Notes: generated from the sequence alone by a model not told the origin. DNA of 49,215 bases from Cloacibacillus sp. (GCF_020860125.1 NZ_JAJBUX010000087.1:1-49215); one strand, 5' to 3'. Counted from the first letter of the stretch, positions 1 to 8,174 are shown. Program-made: numbers and translations.

Positions 1-219
1 CGGCAGCTTCGTGCCGCGCAGCTCGATCATCATCTCCGTCGCTCCCACCTGGTGCATCCGCATACCCTCGATGACCGACTTCTGATCGTCCAGCTTACGC
101 GCCTCGGTGGCGGCGGCCTCGCCTAGTCCCGGCACGGCCGCCGCGAAGAGGACGGCGCAAAGCAAGGCCGTCAGGGCTCTATAATTTATAAGTCCGTGCG
201 GTGATTTTTGTTTGCCCAT
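1..219 (-). CDS. pilQ: Secretin-type pilus/secretion protein, N-terminal part (PilQ/GspD-like)
   Basis: The first 73 codons of a gene that runs off the left edge. The ATG at 219 follows GGAG by a normal distance and overlaps the end of the pilP-like gene by 34 bp. Residues about 14-33 form a hydrophobic signal peptide ending in an Ala-rich stretch. The segment after it (about 48-70, with TEMMIELRG) resembles the AMIN/secretin N-terminal repeats that bind peptidoglycan in PilQ. As the last visible gene of a pilM-N-O-P series, it should be the outer-membrane secretin that pili pass through. The secretin core lies outside the window, so the name rests mainly on gene order. Confidence 0.7.
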   Translation of the reverse strand, partial: MGKQKSPHGLINYRALTALLCAVLFAAAVPGLGEAAATEARKLDDQKSVIEGMRMHQVGATEMMIELRGTKLP

Positions 220-764
220 CTCCAGCTCACTCCTTTTGAATCTATGGAAAGAATCTTTCCCTTTCCGCCGCCGAAGGTCATCCCCGGCTTGAATATCTGT
301 CCCGGCTCCTCGCCGTCTATGTCAAGCGTGCAGATCGTGCTGCCGCCGAGCACCACAAGCCCCTTTATCGTCACCGTCGGCACAAACTCCGGCACGCTCG
401 TATCCGCGGCGAGAGAGGGCGAAGGCACGACCGCCGCCACCGGCGAACGCCCGATGGCGTCGGAGAGCGCGACAAGCTCGGGGCTCTGTTCGCGCATCTT
501 GCGGAAGACCTCGTATTTCGCGTTAAGCGCCTTAGCCGACTCCAGAGCCTGATTGCCGCGCGGCATCTGCTGCATGGAAGAACCGCCGTCATCGACGGCG
601 ATACCGTTCATCGCGATAAAATTGCGCATCGTAAAGACCGCCGCCGCGAAAAACACGGCCAGAAGCAATACGAAGATATATTCCTTTTTCCGCTCCTCCG
701 GGGAGCGCGCCGCCTCGTTCAGGCGCACCTGACGGAAGAGATCTTTCAGCGATATCGATCTCAT
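186..764 (-). CDS. pilP: PilP-like pilus assembly protein
   Basis: A 192-residue protein with a cytoplasmic N-terminus, one membrane segment (about 29-46) and a periplasmic region. Its C-terminal third (about 128-185, containing TVTIKGLVVLGG and ICTLDIDGEEPGQIF) resembles the small beta domain of PilP/GspC proteins that links the inner-membrane complex to the secretin. Its start overlaps the pilO-like stop by 4 bp, so the two are translationally coupled. PilP is often a lipoprotein; this one is anchored by a helix instead, closer to GspC. Function is inferred from position and architecture, since sequence similarity in this family is low. Confidence 0.65.
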   Translation of the reverse strand: MRSISLKDLFRQVRLNEAARSPEERKKEYIFVLLLAVFFAAAVFTMRNFIAMNGIAVDDGGSSMQQMPRGNQALESAKALNAKYEVFRKMREQSPELVALSDAIGRSPVAAVVPSPSLAADTSVPEFVPTVTIKGLVVLGGSTICTLDIDGEEPGQIFKPGMTFGGGKGKILSIDSKGVSWRWANKNHRTDL

Positions 765-1297
765 TTCGCCGCCTCCTCCTCTTTCAGCGCGCCGCCGATC
801 TTGGCGGCGACGGTAAAGCTGTATTTGACACCATTTTCCCGCAGCCCCTCAAGTGAAAGCTGAGAAATCCTCGTCAGATAGGGACTCTGCCGGAAAGAGG
901 CGAGCAGACGCAGCAGTTCGTTATAGTTAGCCTCGCCGGAGACGCTGAAAGAGACGACGCCGTCCTTATCATCGGCCTTCGTCACGTCGGCCTCGCCAAA
1001 TCCCTGCGTCGAAAGCAGATTCAGCAAAACGGAATAGAACTTGTTCTGTGATTCAATCGCCGAGGGCAGCTCTTTGCCGTCTATCTTAACGGTGGACTTA
1101 TACTGGATGACGGCGTTGGAGCGCGCCGCGACCGTAGCCTTCAGCACCTGCGCCTCCTGCGAGGCGGAGGTAAGTTCAGCCATACCGCCGTTCACGCTCT
1201 TCATCATAAACAGCTGCGCGGCGACCAGCAGCAGTACGACGGCGACCGCGATCAAAACCTGCTCACGCTTCAGCTCCGTTATCTCGATATTTTTCAT
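761..1297 (-). CDS. pilO: PilO-like pilus assembly protein
   Basis: A 178-residue bitopic inner-membrane protein. The membrane helix is at about 13-32, followed by a helical region (about 35-95) and a C-terminal ferredoxin-like alpha/beta domain (about 96-170), the standard PilO layout. PilO pairs with PilN to form the periplasmic alignment complex that couples the PilM/PilC platform to PilP and the secretin. Four-base overlaps with both neighbours (1294-1297 and 761-764) indicate tight coupling. Assignment rests on topology, size and order rather than on diagnostic residues. Confidence 0.7.
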   Translation of the reverse strand: MKNIEITELKREQVLIAVAVVLLLVAAQLFMMKSVNGGMAELTSASQEAQVLKATVAARSNAVIQYKSTVKIDGKELPSAIESQNKFYSVLLNLLSTQGFGEADVTKADDKDGVVSFSVSGEANYNELLRLLASFRQSPYLTRISQLSLEGLRENGVKYSFTVAAKIGGALKEEEAAK

Positions 1298-1926
1298 CTG
1301 GTTACCGCCTCCTCGCGCGCATCTTCGGAGCGGACTCCCTTTTCCTGTTCGGCGATGCCGCCCTCAAGCACTATCTTTTGCAGCGAATTGAGCTTCAGCT
1401 CGATGGAAAACGCCTTGAGATTCGCGCCGCTGCGCTGTGTGGGGGTGATCACCGGCAGGGAGACGCTGTTAACGCAGGAGGCCGCGAGCAGCCCGTCGCC
1501 GAACTCCAAAACCTCTTCGTCGGCAAAGGCCACGCCCTTAAGCGAGGCGCTCTCGCGATTCATCGTCAGCGACTCAATGACGACGCCGTCAACCGTCCTC
1601 TCCCCAAGTTCATAGAGAAATTCAACGGAGGGTACGTCGTCAAGGACAAAATCCAGCTTTTCCTCGATGGCGCCGCTCTCCTTAGTCAGCCTGGCCAGCT
1701 CCGTCTCCATCAGCTTTAGATTTTCATTATCGGAGGTAACGCCTTCCGCCATTTCCGCCCTGGCGGAGCCTATCGAATAGAGCCGATAGCCGCCCATAGC
1801 GAACAACGACAGCGAGGAGATCAAAAAGAGCGCCGCGAGTGAGAAGAGGATATAATGGCGCGGACTTCTCTCCTTCTCCGCCTGCTGTTCCTGTTTATTT
1901 GTACGAAGATCAAGTTTTACGACCAT
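1294..1926 (-). CDS. pilN: PilN-like pilus assembly protein
   Basis: A 210-residue protein with a short cytoplasmic N-terminus containing VVKLDLRTN, similar to the conserved PilN tail that docks on PilM. It has one membrane helix (about 25-46), a coiled-coil-like stretch (about 55-95) and a periplasmic alpha/beta domain. The ATG at 1926 starts 4 bp after the pilM stop, and the gene overlaps pilO by 4 bp. Its C-terminus is rich in charged residues. Role inferred: inner-membrane alignment subcomplex of a type IV pilus. Confidence 0.72.
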   Translation of the reverse strand: MVVKLDLRTNKQEQQAEKERSPRHYILFSLAALFLISSLSLFAMGGYRLYSIGSARAEMAEGVTSDNENLKLMETELARLTKESGAIEEKLDFVLDDVPSVEFLYELGERTVDGVVIESLTMNRESASLKGVAFADEEVLEFGDGLLAASCVNSVSLPVITPTQRSGANLKAFSIELKLNSLQKIVLEGGIAEQEKGVRSEDAREEAVTR

Positions 1927-1930
1927 GGCC

Positions 1931-2881
1931 TCACCTCAGCGCTAGCCCGACGGCAACGTCCCAGCCGCCGTTATTTTCGAAGCTGATGCCGTGGACCTTC
2001 ATCGGATCTATGAGCATGACCGATTCCATCGACGTCGATTCCTTAAGAAGGCCGCAGAGATAAGAAGAGGCCCCGGGGCCGAAAAGGTAGATCGAATCGG
2101 CGCTGAAGGAGCGGTTCTGCGACATCGCGAACTGCAGCGAAGAGCGTATCTCGCGGACAAAGGAGAAGGCGTGCTCTCTGTAGGTCTCGCTCTCAAAACC
2201 TCCGTCGAGGATATCCGCGCCGAAGCCGGAGGAGATATTACGGTAAAATATCCCGCAGCCCTTCCAGGAGAGGATCAGCACCGAACGCAGATTTCCCGCG
2301 TAGATATAGGCGCAGCCCGCGTCGATCGCCACCGGCGGATTAGCGGCGCGCTCAAGGGCGATCTGAGAGGGCTCCAGGGCGGCGAGCCTTATGCCGTGAG
2401 CCGCGGCGGCGCGGGAAATATTTTCGACCAGCGGCCGGCGGGCCGCGGCGACGAGAAAACGTTTCTCAGAAAGATCCTCGCGCACGGGATACTCGATCTC
2501 CGCGATATCATAGACGCCCTCCTTCTCGGGAAAGGGGAAATAATTTTCGAATTCATAACGAAAGGCCATGCGCGCCTCCGCGAGCGTCATCCCCGGAAGG
2601 TTGACGATACGCAGCAGCGACTCCGTCACCGGCAGGGCAAAATTCACCGCGACATTGAAGCCGCCGGCGGATTTCGCGATATAGTCGAAGACTGATCCCA
2701 GATATCCTCCTGAATCGGAGAAGGGGTCCTCCGAAGCGCCGTATTCCGCCGGGATACTTCCGGACAGGGAATCTACGACATTATAAAAGCCGTCCCCGCC
2801 CTCGAGAGATAGGTAGCGGAAGCTTCCAACATCCAGCACAAGACCGGCGGATATTGTCTTTTTCTTTGAAAAAAAGCCCAT
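1931..2881 (-). CDS. pilM: PilM-like actin-fold pilus assembly ATPase
   Basis: A 316-residue cytoplasmic protein without membrane helices. The ATG at 2881 is chosen because GGAGGAG stands directly upstream; the longer reading frame to 2968 has no ribosome site. Residues 13-26 (LVLDVGSFRYLSLE) match the first phosphate-binding strand of actin-like ASKHA proteins. The middle holds an LPVTESLLRIVNLPGM segment typical of PilM/type IV pilus assembly proteins, and a late glycine-rich stretch (YLFGPGA) fits the second nucleotide loop. PilM binds the PilN tail under the inner membrane. First gene of the coupled pilM-N-O-P-Q unit. Confidence 0.78.
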   Translation of the reverse strand: MGFFSKKKTISAGLVLDVGSFRYLSLEGGDGFYNVVDSLSGSIPAEYGASEDPFSDSGGYLGSVFDYIAKSAGGFNVAVNFALPVTESLLRIVNLPGMTLAEARMAFRYEFENYFPFPEKEGVYDIAEIEYPVREDLSEKRFLVAAARRPLVENISRAAAAHGIRLAALEPSQIALERAANPPVAIDAGCAYIYAGNLRSVLILSWKGCGIFYRNISSGFGADILDGGFESETYREHAFSFVREIRSSLQFAMSQNRSFSADSIYLFGPGASSYLCGLLKESTSMESVMLIDPMKVHGISFENNGGWDVAVGLALR

Positions 2882-2976
2882 AGGACTCCTCCATAGAGCG
2901 CCATTGGCGCTAAAAATATATAAAAAGCATGCGGGACATTGCTGTCGACAACTATCCCGCCGCCTCATTATATAAT

Positions 2977-3002
2977 AAAAACCCTTAAAAAAAGGGGTTT
3001 TT
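2977..3002 (-). terminator. T-rich hairpin upstream of pilM
   Basis: AAAAACCC (2977-2984) pairs with GGGTTTTT (2995-3002) across an A-rich 10-nt loop. The T-runs on either side make it a candidate bidirectional intrinsic terminator that isolates pilM from upstream transcription. The stem has only three G-C pairs, so its strength is uncertain. Confidence 0.45.
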
Positions 3003-3171
3003 TTAATTTAAACAAAAATATTTTTCGAAAATGTTGCGCAAAGGCCACAGCAGAATAAATGAATTTGGCGACAGCAATTTTTACCTTTACAAAAACTATG
3101 TTTTATGTTATAGATCATTCTGCACTTTTAATAACGTCACTATACAATCGTGCCGCAGATATAAACAGAAA

Positions 3172-3194
3172 CGCGCACGCCAGCGACGTGCGCG
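3172..3194 (-). terminator. Terminator after the 162-aa pilin-like gene
   Basis: CGCGCACG (3172-3179) and CGTGCGCG (3187-3194) form an 8-bp GC stem with a 7-nt loop. On the minus strand the stem is followed by TTTCTGTTT, a classical intrinsic terminator. It lies 28 bp past the stop codon of the gene at 3223-3711. Confidence 0.75.
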
Positions 3195-3222
3195 TGCGAA
3201 AACCGCCTTCACGTATTATAGA

Positions 3223-3711
3223 TCAAAATTGACTGTTCGGGTTATAATCCTTTGTCTTTATCAGCATATAGACGCTCGTGCCGCCCGCGTAATCCGGCGC
3301 GGCCGCCGGATTCTTCGTCGGCTCCGCGTAGAGGCGGTCTTCGCTCCTCAGCGCGGCGAGCTCCGCCGCGACGCGGCTGCCCCTCTCGGGGATCAGCGCC
3401 GTCTCCGCGCCGTCATACTTGACGAAGAGCGCGCCGTTGTCGTTTACCACGGAGAGTCCCTCGGTATCGATACCGACATGAGAGCTCTCGTTATTCTGCA
3501 CCTCGGCCACCGCCCGCGGCCAGGAGCCCGTCTCCGAATAATAGGCGAAGACCGCCGCTCTGAGATTGCTCATATCGGCGGCGATCCTATGGGCATCCGC
3601 CGAGGCCCTCATATTCGTGTTTGAATAATAGACGAAGCCTCCGAAGATCACCACCGCAAGTCCGACGACGATCATGCCGGCACGTCTCTTTTCTCTGTTC
3701 ATCCTATCCAT
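3223..3711 (-). CDS. Pilin-like protein without prepilin motif (162 aa)
   Basis: An N-terminal membrane helix (about 12-30) is followed by a helix containing AHRIAADMSNLRAAVFAYYS and then W-P, the same spacing as in the pilin gene at 4769-5211 (ATKILSDMRNVKAAAMMFF, then Y-P). The C-terminus ends with SVYMLIK, matching the ends of its two neighbours. The G|FTxxE prepilin peptidase site is absent and the N-terminus is basic (MNREKRR). It therefore looks like a pilin paralogue that stays membrane-anchored, perhaps a minor or accessory pilus component. Start could be M1 or M4. Function unknown; the homology claim is read from the sequences here. Confidence 0.7.
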   Translation of the reverse strand: MDRMNREKRRAGMIVVGLAVVIFGGFVYYSNTNMRASADAHRIAADMSNLRAAVFAYYSETGSWPRAVAEVQNNESSHVGIDTEGLSVVNDNGALFVKYDGAETALIPERGSRVAAELAALRSEDRLYAEPTKNPAAAPDYAGGTSVYMLIKTKDYNPNSQF

Positions 3712-3849
3712 TCTCCTCTCTCAGGCGCTCCGGGGCCGGGGGCCCGTTAGGGAAAGCGGCGGAACAAAGGCCGCCGCCCGCGGGCTTTCCCGCCCTCATG
3801 CCGCGGTGAAGCGGCGCGGCCCTTCGCCCCTGTGCTTACGCTTCCTGAA

Positions 3850-4428
3850 TCAGTTCCGCGCGGGATCGATCTTGATCAGCATATAGACCGGCGCCGCGCC
3901 GCTCTCATTGTAATAGCCGTCCTCGACCGAGGCCGTCTTATATAGCCCCTCGGCCTTGCTCATCTTCTCCAGCTCGCGCAGTACGCCGCTCTCCGAGGCG
4001 TCGCCCTGATAGGCGACAAAGAGCCCCTCAGGAGTGTGGATCACCTCGTACTTTGTGATATCCTTCGTGAAGGGGCGCTCTATCTCGCCGCCGAGGCCGA
4101 TATCATCGCTGAAATCGTCGGCGAATTTGATCTTTGAGCCGACAGGGAAGAGCTCCCAGTTGGCGGGGTTCGAGAAGACCATCAGCGTCGAGGCCTTGAT
4201 CTGGTTCATATTCTTCACAATGTCGTGCGCCGAGGCGCTGTTATTCTCCCGCTCCGCGGCCAGGTACCAGACGCCGACAAGCGCGAAGGCGGCGATAAAA
4301 AATATCACCATCGCCGTGCGGTTCCACAGCGGCTTCGCGACGGGCTCCTTGACCATATATTCGCCCTGTTCGCCGTGTTCCTTTGAGACGGTTTCCTCCG
4401 TCTCCTCTTTCTTGATCTCTTCCGACAT
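3850..4428 (-). CDS. Pilin-like membrane protein with acidic N-terminus (192 aa)
   Basis: A second pilin-like paralogue. It has a charged cytoplasmic tail (1-33, many Glu/Lys), a membrane helix (about 38-57), then the family helix AHDIVKNMNQIKASTLMVF and a periplasmic domain ending in APVYMLIK. There is no prepilin cleavage site. The ATG follows AAAGGAG with an 8-9 nt spacer. It lies between the broken pilin gene and the 162-aa paralogue, all on the same strand. Tail length and charge differ from the paralogue, so the tail may contact cytoplasmic platform proteins (speculative). Confidence 0.7.
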   Translation of the reverse strand: MSEEIKKEETEETVSKEHGEQGEYMVKEPVAKPLWNRTAMVIFFIAAFALVGVWYLAAERENNSASAHDIVKNMNQIKASTLMVFSNPANWELFPVGSKIKFADDFSDDIGLGGEIERPFTKDITKYEVIHTPEGLFVAYQGDASESGVLRELEKMSKAEGLYKTASVEDGYYNESGAAPVYMLIKIDPARN

Positions 4429-4768
4429 CTTTATCCGCTCCTTTTGAGACGGCCCCTTGACGGGCCGTCCTGTCTTTATCTTTGATAAAGATTCTAGCGG
4501 CGCGGCGTTTTTTTACGTTTGTAGGAATGCTTTTATTGGGGTAGGTGGAAAGACGGAAAAGAGCTTCTGCTTGACCAGACTAACGGTACCTGTATTATAT
4601 AAACATCAGGGACTAATCGCAATTAAGGATGATAGGACATAGTTTAATGCTATTAGCCATTTTTATGAGGCTCTTGTTATTTCGAAATAGATGAGAAACC
4701 ACTGAAAAAGGAGAAGCCCCTCCAGCATAAGAGGCGCTTCTCCATAAATATTTTATTTTTTAAGAATA
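4429..4768. other. Intergenic region between two pilin-family genes
   Basis: No credible gene. A perfect 8-bp inverted repeat (GACGGCCC 4448-4455 / GGGCCGTC 4462-4469) stands just upstream of the ribosome site of the 192-aa gene and could form a 5'-leader hairpin. The pilin terminator lies at 4710-4743. The stretch 4480-4700 is AT-rich and may hold the promoter for 3850-4428. Confidence 0.45.
4710..4743 (-). terminator. Terminator after the pilin gene
   Basis: GGAGAAGC (4710-4717) pairs with GCTTCTCC (4736-4743), with further pairing of CCCTC and GAGGC inside. On the minus strand the stem is followed by TTTTTC. It lies 25 bp past the end of the pilin reading frame and is a strong intrinsic terminator. 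Confidence 0.8.
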
Positions 4769-5211
4769 TTAGTTTGGAACTCGTATCGGCATTGAATATA
4801 CACTAGCATCTTTTGAGAGAGTCCCTTTTGTTACCATAGCGTCCAACTTATCCATTATCCCCGTAGCTGTACCGGCTGCCCCTGCATTAAATTGGACTCT
4901 GACATCATCGCTATTAGTCCCTGTAACATTGATAGTCATATTAGCATCACGTGTGCCGTCCAAATACCAGAAGTGTAATCAGTCGTATTATTATTTTGGG
5001 GATAGCGATCATAGTCAGCAAAGAACATCATTGCAGCTGCCTTAACATTTCTCATATCAGAAAGAATCTTAGTCGCTTCAGCTTTATCTGTTGCCGCACC
5101 TGTCGAAAGCATCATCATACCGGCTAGGATACCAATGATGATTATAACGATGAGCAGTTCCACAAGGGTGAACCCTTTTGCTTTACGGTACTTCTTTATT
5201 ATTTTCTTCAT
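4769..5211 (-). pseudogene. pilA: Type IV pilin gene interrupted by a frameshift
   Basis: The first frame (5211 to 4936) begins with a textbook class III signal: KAKG|FTLVELLIVIIIIGILAG, cleavage after G13 and Glu at +5. It then runs ATDKAEATKILSDMRNVK and FFADYDRYPQNNN. It stops 18 codons later after switching to nonsense-like residues. The pilin continues in another frame from about 4980 down to 4769, reading FWYLDGTRDANMTINV and ending DASVYSMPIRVPN, like the two pilin paralogues nearby. Restoring one base between about 4966 and 4981 would give one protein of about 147 residues. A strong AGGAGG precedes the ATG. Either a real pseudogene or a one-base sequence error. Confidence 0.8.
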
Positions 5212-5470
5212 TTACATTTTTCCTCCTAAGGTAGTTTTGCCAAATACCGTGCGCGCGCCCACCCAACATAGACCGGACTCGCCTTCCGGCCCCTCTTGAT
5301 TCTGACAGATATGCTCTCCCCGCATATCCCTCCTTACAGTTATAGCTCTATTTTTATAATTCCATTAACATATAAATACAGGGCCATAATAAGGCCCACA
5401 TTATTATAATATTAATTTCAATAAAAGGGAAGCTCTTTTTACTAAAAATTAAAAGCGTTTTTTACTGAAT
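5212..5470. other. Intergenic region between pilC and pilin
   Basis: An AT-rich 259-bp gap. A small inverted repeat, GGGCC (5381-5385) / GGCCC (5393-5397), stands in it and is followed on the minus strand by T-rich sequence. It may be a weak pilC terminator or a leader hairpin of the pilin transcript. TATAAT near 5405 on the minus strand could be the pilin -10, but I found no good -35. Confidence 0.35.
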
Positions 5471-6724
5471 TTACATGAAGGCGTTTATCGCGGAGATGAT
5501 CGGCAGGAAGATAGCGAGCACCATAAAGCCGACGATAATGCCGACGAAGACGACCATAATCGGTTCAAGTATCGAGCTGAGGCGTTTGATCTTCTCCGAT
5601 AGCTCCGCGTCATACCAGTCGGCGATCTTCTCGAGCATCTCGTCTGTGCGGCCCGTCTCCTCGCCGACGGCGATCATGTGGCCGATCATCGGCGGAAATA
5701 GCTTCTTTTCGCGCACGACGGCGTTGAGGGCCCTGCCCATCGAGGCGCCGTCGCGCATCTCAAGAAATCCCCGCTTTATCTTTTCGTTGCCCGCAACGTC
5801 AGCCGTCATCTCTATTGATGACAGAACGGGGACGCCGGAGCGCAGCAGCGATCCCATCGTGCGGAAGGAGCGCGTCAGCGAGGCCTTGAAAATGATGTCG
5901 CCGAAAATCGGTATCTTTAATAAAAAGGTATCGATCGGCATCTTCATCGACTTCATCTTGCGCAACTGATAGATTATAACAGTGATGACAAATAGAACGA
6001 GCGGTATTACGTACCAGTGATACTGCATCCAGTGACCAAATTTAAATGTCATCAGCGTGAGCGCCGGAAGTTCTATACTAAGGTTGCCAAAGGCCTTCTC
6101 AAACTGCGGGACAACGACGGCGACCATCACGCCGAGGACGAGCAGCGCGATGCAGATGACCACCGTCGGATAGGTCATCGCCGAGATGATCTTTTTGCGG
6201 AGGTTCTCCTGGTCCTCCATGAAGGAGGCGATCTTCGCGAGGCTCATGTCGAGCGTACCGGACTCCTCGCCGGAGCGCACGAGCGGTATCGTGATCGCGT
6301 CGAAGCATTTGGGGTTCTCCGCAAGGGCACTGCCGAGCGTCGTACCGGCGCTGACGCGTTTGTAGACGCGCGTGAGCACGCGGCGGAGGAAGCGCCGGTT
6401 CTGCGTCTGCTCGGTGAGGATGGCGAGCGAGGCCGTCACGGGGATGCCAGCGGCGATCATCGTCGCAAGCTGGCGGAAGAAGACGAGCTTGTCACGCAGC
6501 CTGATACGCGGCGAGAGGTCCCAGAATTCGCTGTGTTCCTTCGCGGCGCTGTCCGCGAGTTTATCGCCGGGAACGGTCAGGGATATCTCCCGGTGCTGTG
6601 AGACGTTGAGAGGAACCCAGCCGTTGCCGCGAATCCACGAAAGCAGCTCCTGCTCCCCCGGCGAGTTATGCGTGCCGCTTATAGTCTTGCCGCTCCGGTC
6701 CTTCGCGTCATAGTAAAACTCCAT
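5471..6724 (-). CDS. pilC: PilC/GspF inner-membrane platform protein
   Basis: A 417-residue protein with two T2SSF repeats (about 75-200 and about 275-400), each ending in hydrophobic helices, including PTVVICIALLVLGVMVAVVVP and IMVVFVGIIVGFMVLAIFLP. The conserved VPQFEKAF and the SGEESGTLD and VGEETGRTDEM motifs are visible. It is the rotary platform that works with the PilB/PilT ATPases to insert or remove pilin. The ATG at 6724 is preferred because GGGAG lies 9 nt upstream; the TTG at 6733 directly abuts that site. The ATPases are not in the window. Confidence 0.93.
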   Translation of the reverse strand: MEFYYDAKDRSGKTISGTHNSPGEQELLSWIRGNGWVPLNVSQHREISLTVPGDKLADSAAKEHSEFWDLSPRIRLRDKLVFFRQLATMIAAGIPVTASLAILTEQTQNRRFLRRVLTRVYKRVSAGTTLGSALAENPKCFDAITIPLVRSGEESGTLDMSLAKIASFMEDQENLRKKIISAMTYPTVVICIALLVLGVMVAVVVPQFEKAFGNLSIELPALTLMTFKFGHWMQYHWYVIPLVLFVITVIIYQLRKMKSMKMPIDTFLLKIPIFGDIIFKASLTRSFRTMGSLLRSGVPVLSSIEMTADVAGNEKIKRGFLEMRDGASMGRALNAVVREKKLFPPMIGHMIAVGEETGRTDEMLEKIADWYDAELSEKIKRLSSILEPIMVVFVGIIVGFMVLAIFLPIISAINAFM

Positions 6725-7181
6725 AAAAACCAACTCCCGCTGTAAGCGCTTCTGCCTGAGAGAATATAATTATTATTGAAAAAAGTCAAATGAAAGAGTG
6801 CGGAAGCCAGAAACAAAGGCGCCTGACCATAGATGATAGGCTAAAAATGATAAATTGCGGTTTGGCTTCGAGAGAGGAAAAGAGATAAATTGCGATTTAC
6901 CAAAGATTTTGGCGCCCTCTCCGAGGGAGCTCCCCGCTAAGCAGGGTAAGGGAGAGTTGACATTAGGTTCTCCCGCGGCTTTTGCCGCGGGCTCTGTTTG
7001 GCGCTGGAACCGTGCCAAACAGAGCAACACTCCTTCCGTCTCGCCGCAAAAGCGGCGGCGATCCACCTCCCTCAGAGAGGGAGGCTAAAAGGGCAAAGTC
7101 AAAAGCTAAATCGAAATTTATCCTATTCCTATGGTTCCCGACCCACATTCAGCGTGACAATCCACCCCAAATTTTCCTCTC
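6725..7181. other. Gene-free stretch holding a composite hairpin repeat
   Basis: No gene in 457 bp: short frames on both strands have no ribosome site and cross the inverted repeats. The centre, 6915-7084, is the hairpin cluster listed separately. The flanks (6770-6900 and 7090-7180) are AT-rich with no feature I can name. Confidence 0.6.
6915..7084. repeat. Composite intergenic repeat of five hairpins
   Basis: Consecutive inverted repeats are visible: CCCTC/GAGGG near 6915; CCGCGGC/GCCGCGG at 6973-6979 and 6984-6990; the 12-bp GCTCTGTTTGGC (6991-7002) / GCCAAACAGAGC (7014-7025); GCCGC/GCGGC at 7043-7056; and CCTCCCTC (7066-7073) / GAGGGAGG (7077-7084). CTCCCTC...GAGGGAG modules joined this way resemble non-coding, dispersed intergenic repeats found in many gut anaerobes. 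Whether it is multicopy cannot be seen from one window. Confidence 0.6.
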
Positions 7182-8174
7182 CTACTGGTCCCGCAAAAAT
7201 ATCGGATTCGTCCAGGCGGTGCGGCCGTATCTGTCGATACATTCGGCGCGCAGATAGCTCTCGCTGCCGCTGAGTTTATATTCGGCGTATTCCATCGTCT
7301 CGTCAGGCGAGCCGCAGAGCACGGAGGCGCCGTCGTTGACGCAGCCGCCGGCGATGAAATTCACCCGGCTGACTGCGCCGCAGGAGACGAAGGCCCGGCC
7401 GTTTTTCACGCCCCAGTCGTATATTTCGGGGCCGGACGAGGAGTAGTAGTTGCCCGCGAGGATATTTGTGATTATTTCGTCGTGCGTAAGACGCTCGGAC
7501 TTCACCGTTATCCAGCCGCCGCAGGCGTCGTCGAATTTGCCCCCGTTGTGGTTGTCGTCGGTCGCCGCGCCGAGGATACGCCTCCCCTCGCGGAGCATGA
7601 GGTCCCAGTGCAGGGTGTCAAAGCCCGTGCCGCTCTCGTTGACGGTGTTGTAGTTGAATATTTCCATCGCGAAGAGGCCGCGCGTGCCTGTAAATTCATA
7701 TTCTGAGACACGCGACCATATTGGGTGGTTGTACATCGCGATAAAGCCGCACCTCTCCATGCGGCCGACCATCTCCTGCAGCACCGCCGCGCCGTTCCAG
7801 CTGCCGAAGAAGACCCGCTGGGGCAGGAATTCAAGGTGTTCGGGACGTACGCAGACCGCCCGGCGCTGCATTTCGGAGGTTCCGAGGATCGCGTTCACGT
7901 GGTGCACTTTGATACGGCGGCGCAGCGTGATGCCGCTGTAAAGGACCGCGGAGGCCTCGTAGCCGGGCAGGATGAGGAAGTTTTCATCGCCCAGCTCGCC
8001 GCTGTAATCGGAATAGCGGTCGTGGTCGGTTATGCAGAGAAAGGAGTAGCCGCGGCTTTTGAAGAGCGCCGCGGACTCCCCCGGCGTCAGCATACCGTCG
8101 GAGTTCGTCGTGTGGCTGTGGAGGTTGCCTTTGTACCAGACGCCCTTTTCCGAGAATCCTCTGATATCCATCAT
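7182..8174 (-). CDS. PHP-domain phosphoesterase
   Basis: A 330-residue protein. It opens with the PHP metal motif NLHSHTTNSDG (H19, H21, D26), then ITDHD (D50-D52) and LPGYEAS (E73); later HxH/DNHNGG-type residues complete a trinuclear metal site. PHP enzymes hydrolyse phosphate esters, for example histidinol phosphate or nucleoside phosphodiesters. The C-terminal third has a beta-rich region as in putative PHP phosphodiesterases. Its ATG immediately follows the TAG of the ABC ATPase gene, so it is cotranslated with an importer and may process the imported compound. Substrate unknown. Confidence 0.8.
   Translation of the reverse strand: MMDIRGFSEKGVWYKGNLHSHTTNSDGMLTPGESAALFKSRGYSFLCITDHDRYSDYSGELGDENFLILPGYEASAVLYSGITLRRRIKVHHVNAILGTSEMQRRAVCVRPEHLEFLPQRVFFGSWNGAAVLQEMVGRMERCGFIAMYNHPIWSRVSEYEFTGTRGLFAMEIFNYNTVNESGTGFDTLHWDLMLREGRRILGAATDDNHNGGKFDDACGGWITVKSERLTHDEIITNILAGNYYSSSGPEIYDWGVKNGRAFVSCGAVSRVNFIAGGCVNDGASVLCGSPDETMEYAEYKLSGSESYLRAECIDRYGRTAWTNPIFLRDQ

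Larger units (their letters stand above)
2882..3222. other. Intergenic region with two terminator-like hairpins
   Basis: A 341-bp gap upstream of pilM. I see no credible gene: the plus-strand frame starting at 3031 runs antisense into the next gene and has arginine-rich shadow composition. It holds a GC-rich hairpin at 3172-3194 and an A/T-flanked hairpin at 2977-3002 (listed separately). AT-rich stretches between them could hold the pilM promoter, and TATAAT is visible on the minus strand near 2971-2976, but no convincing -35 goes with it. Confidence 0.5.

Noticed and set aside
3031..3624. 197-codon plus-strand frame
   Set aside because: Antisense to the pilin-like gene, Arg-rich, no ribosome site, and crosses a terminator.
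4936..4985. Programmed -1 frameshift in the pilin gene
   Set aside because: No slippery heptamer, no downstream pseudoknot and no reason to regulate a pilin this way; mutation or sequence error is simpler.
6915..7084. CRISPR array
   Set aside because: The repeats are inverted, differ from each other and have no regular spacers; no cas genes.
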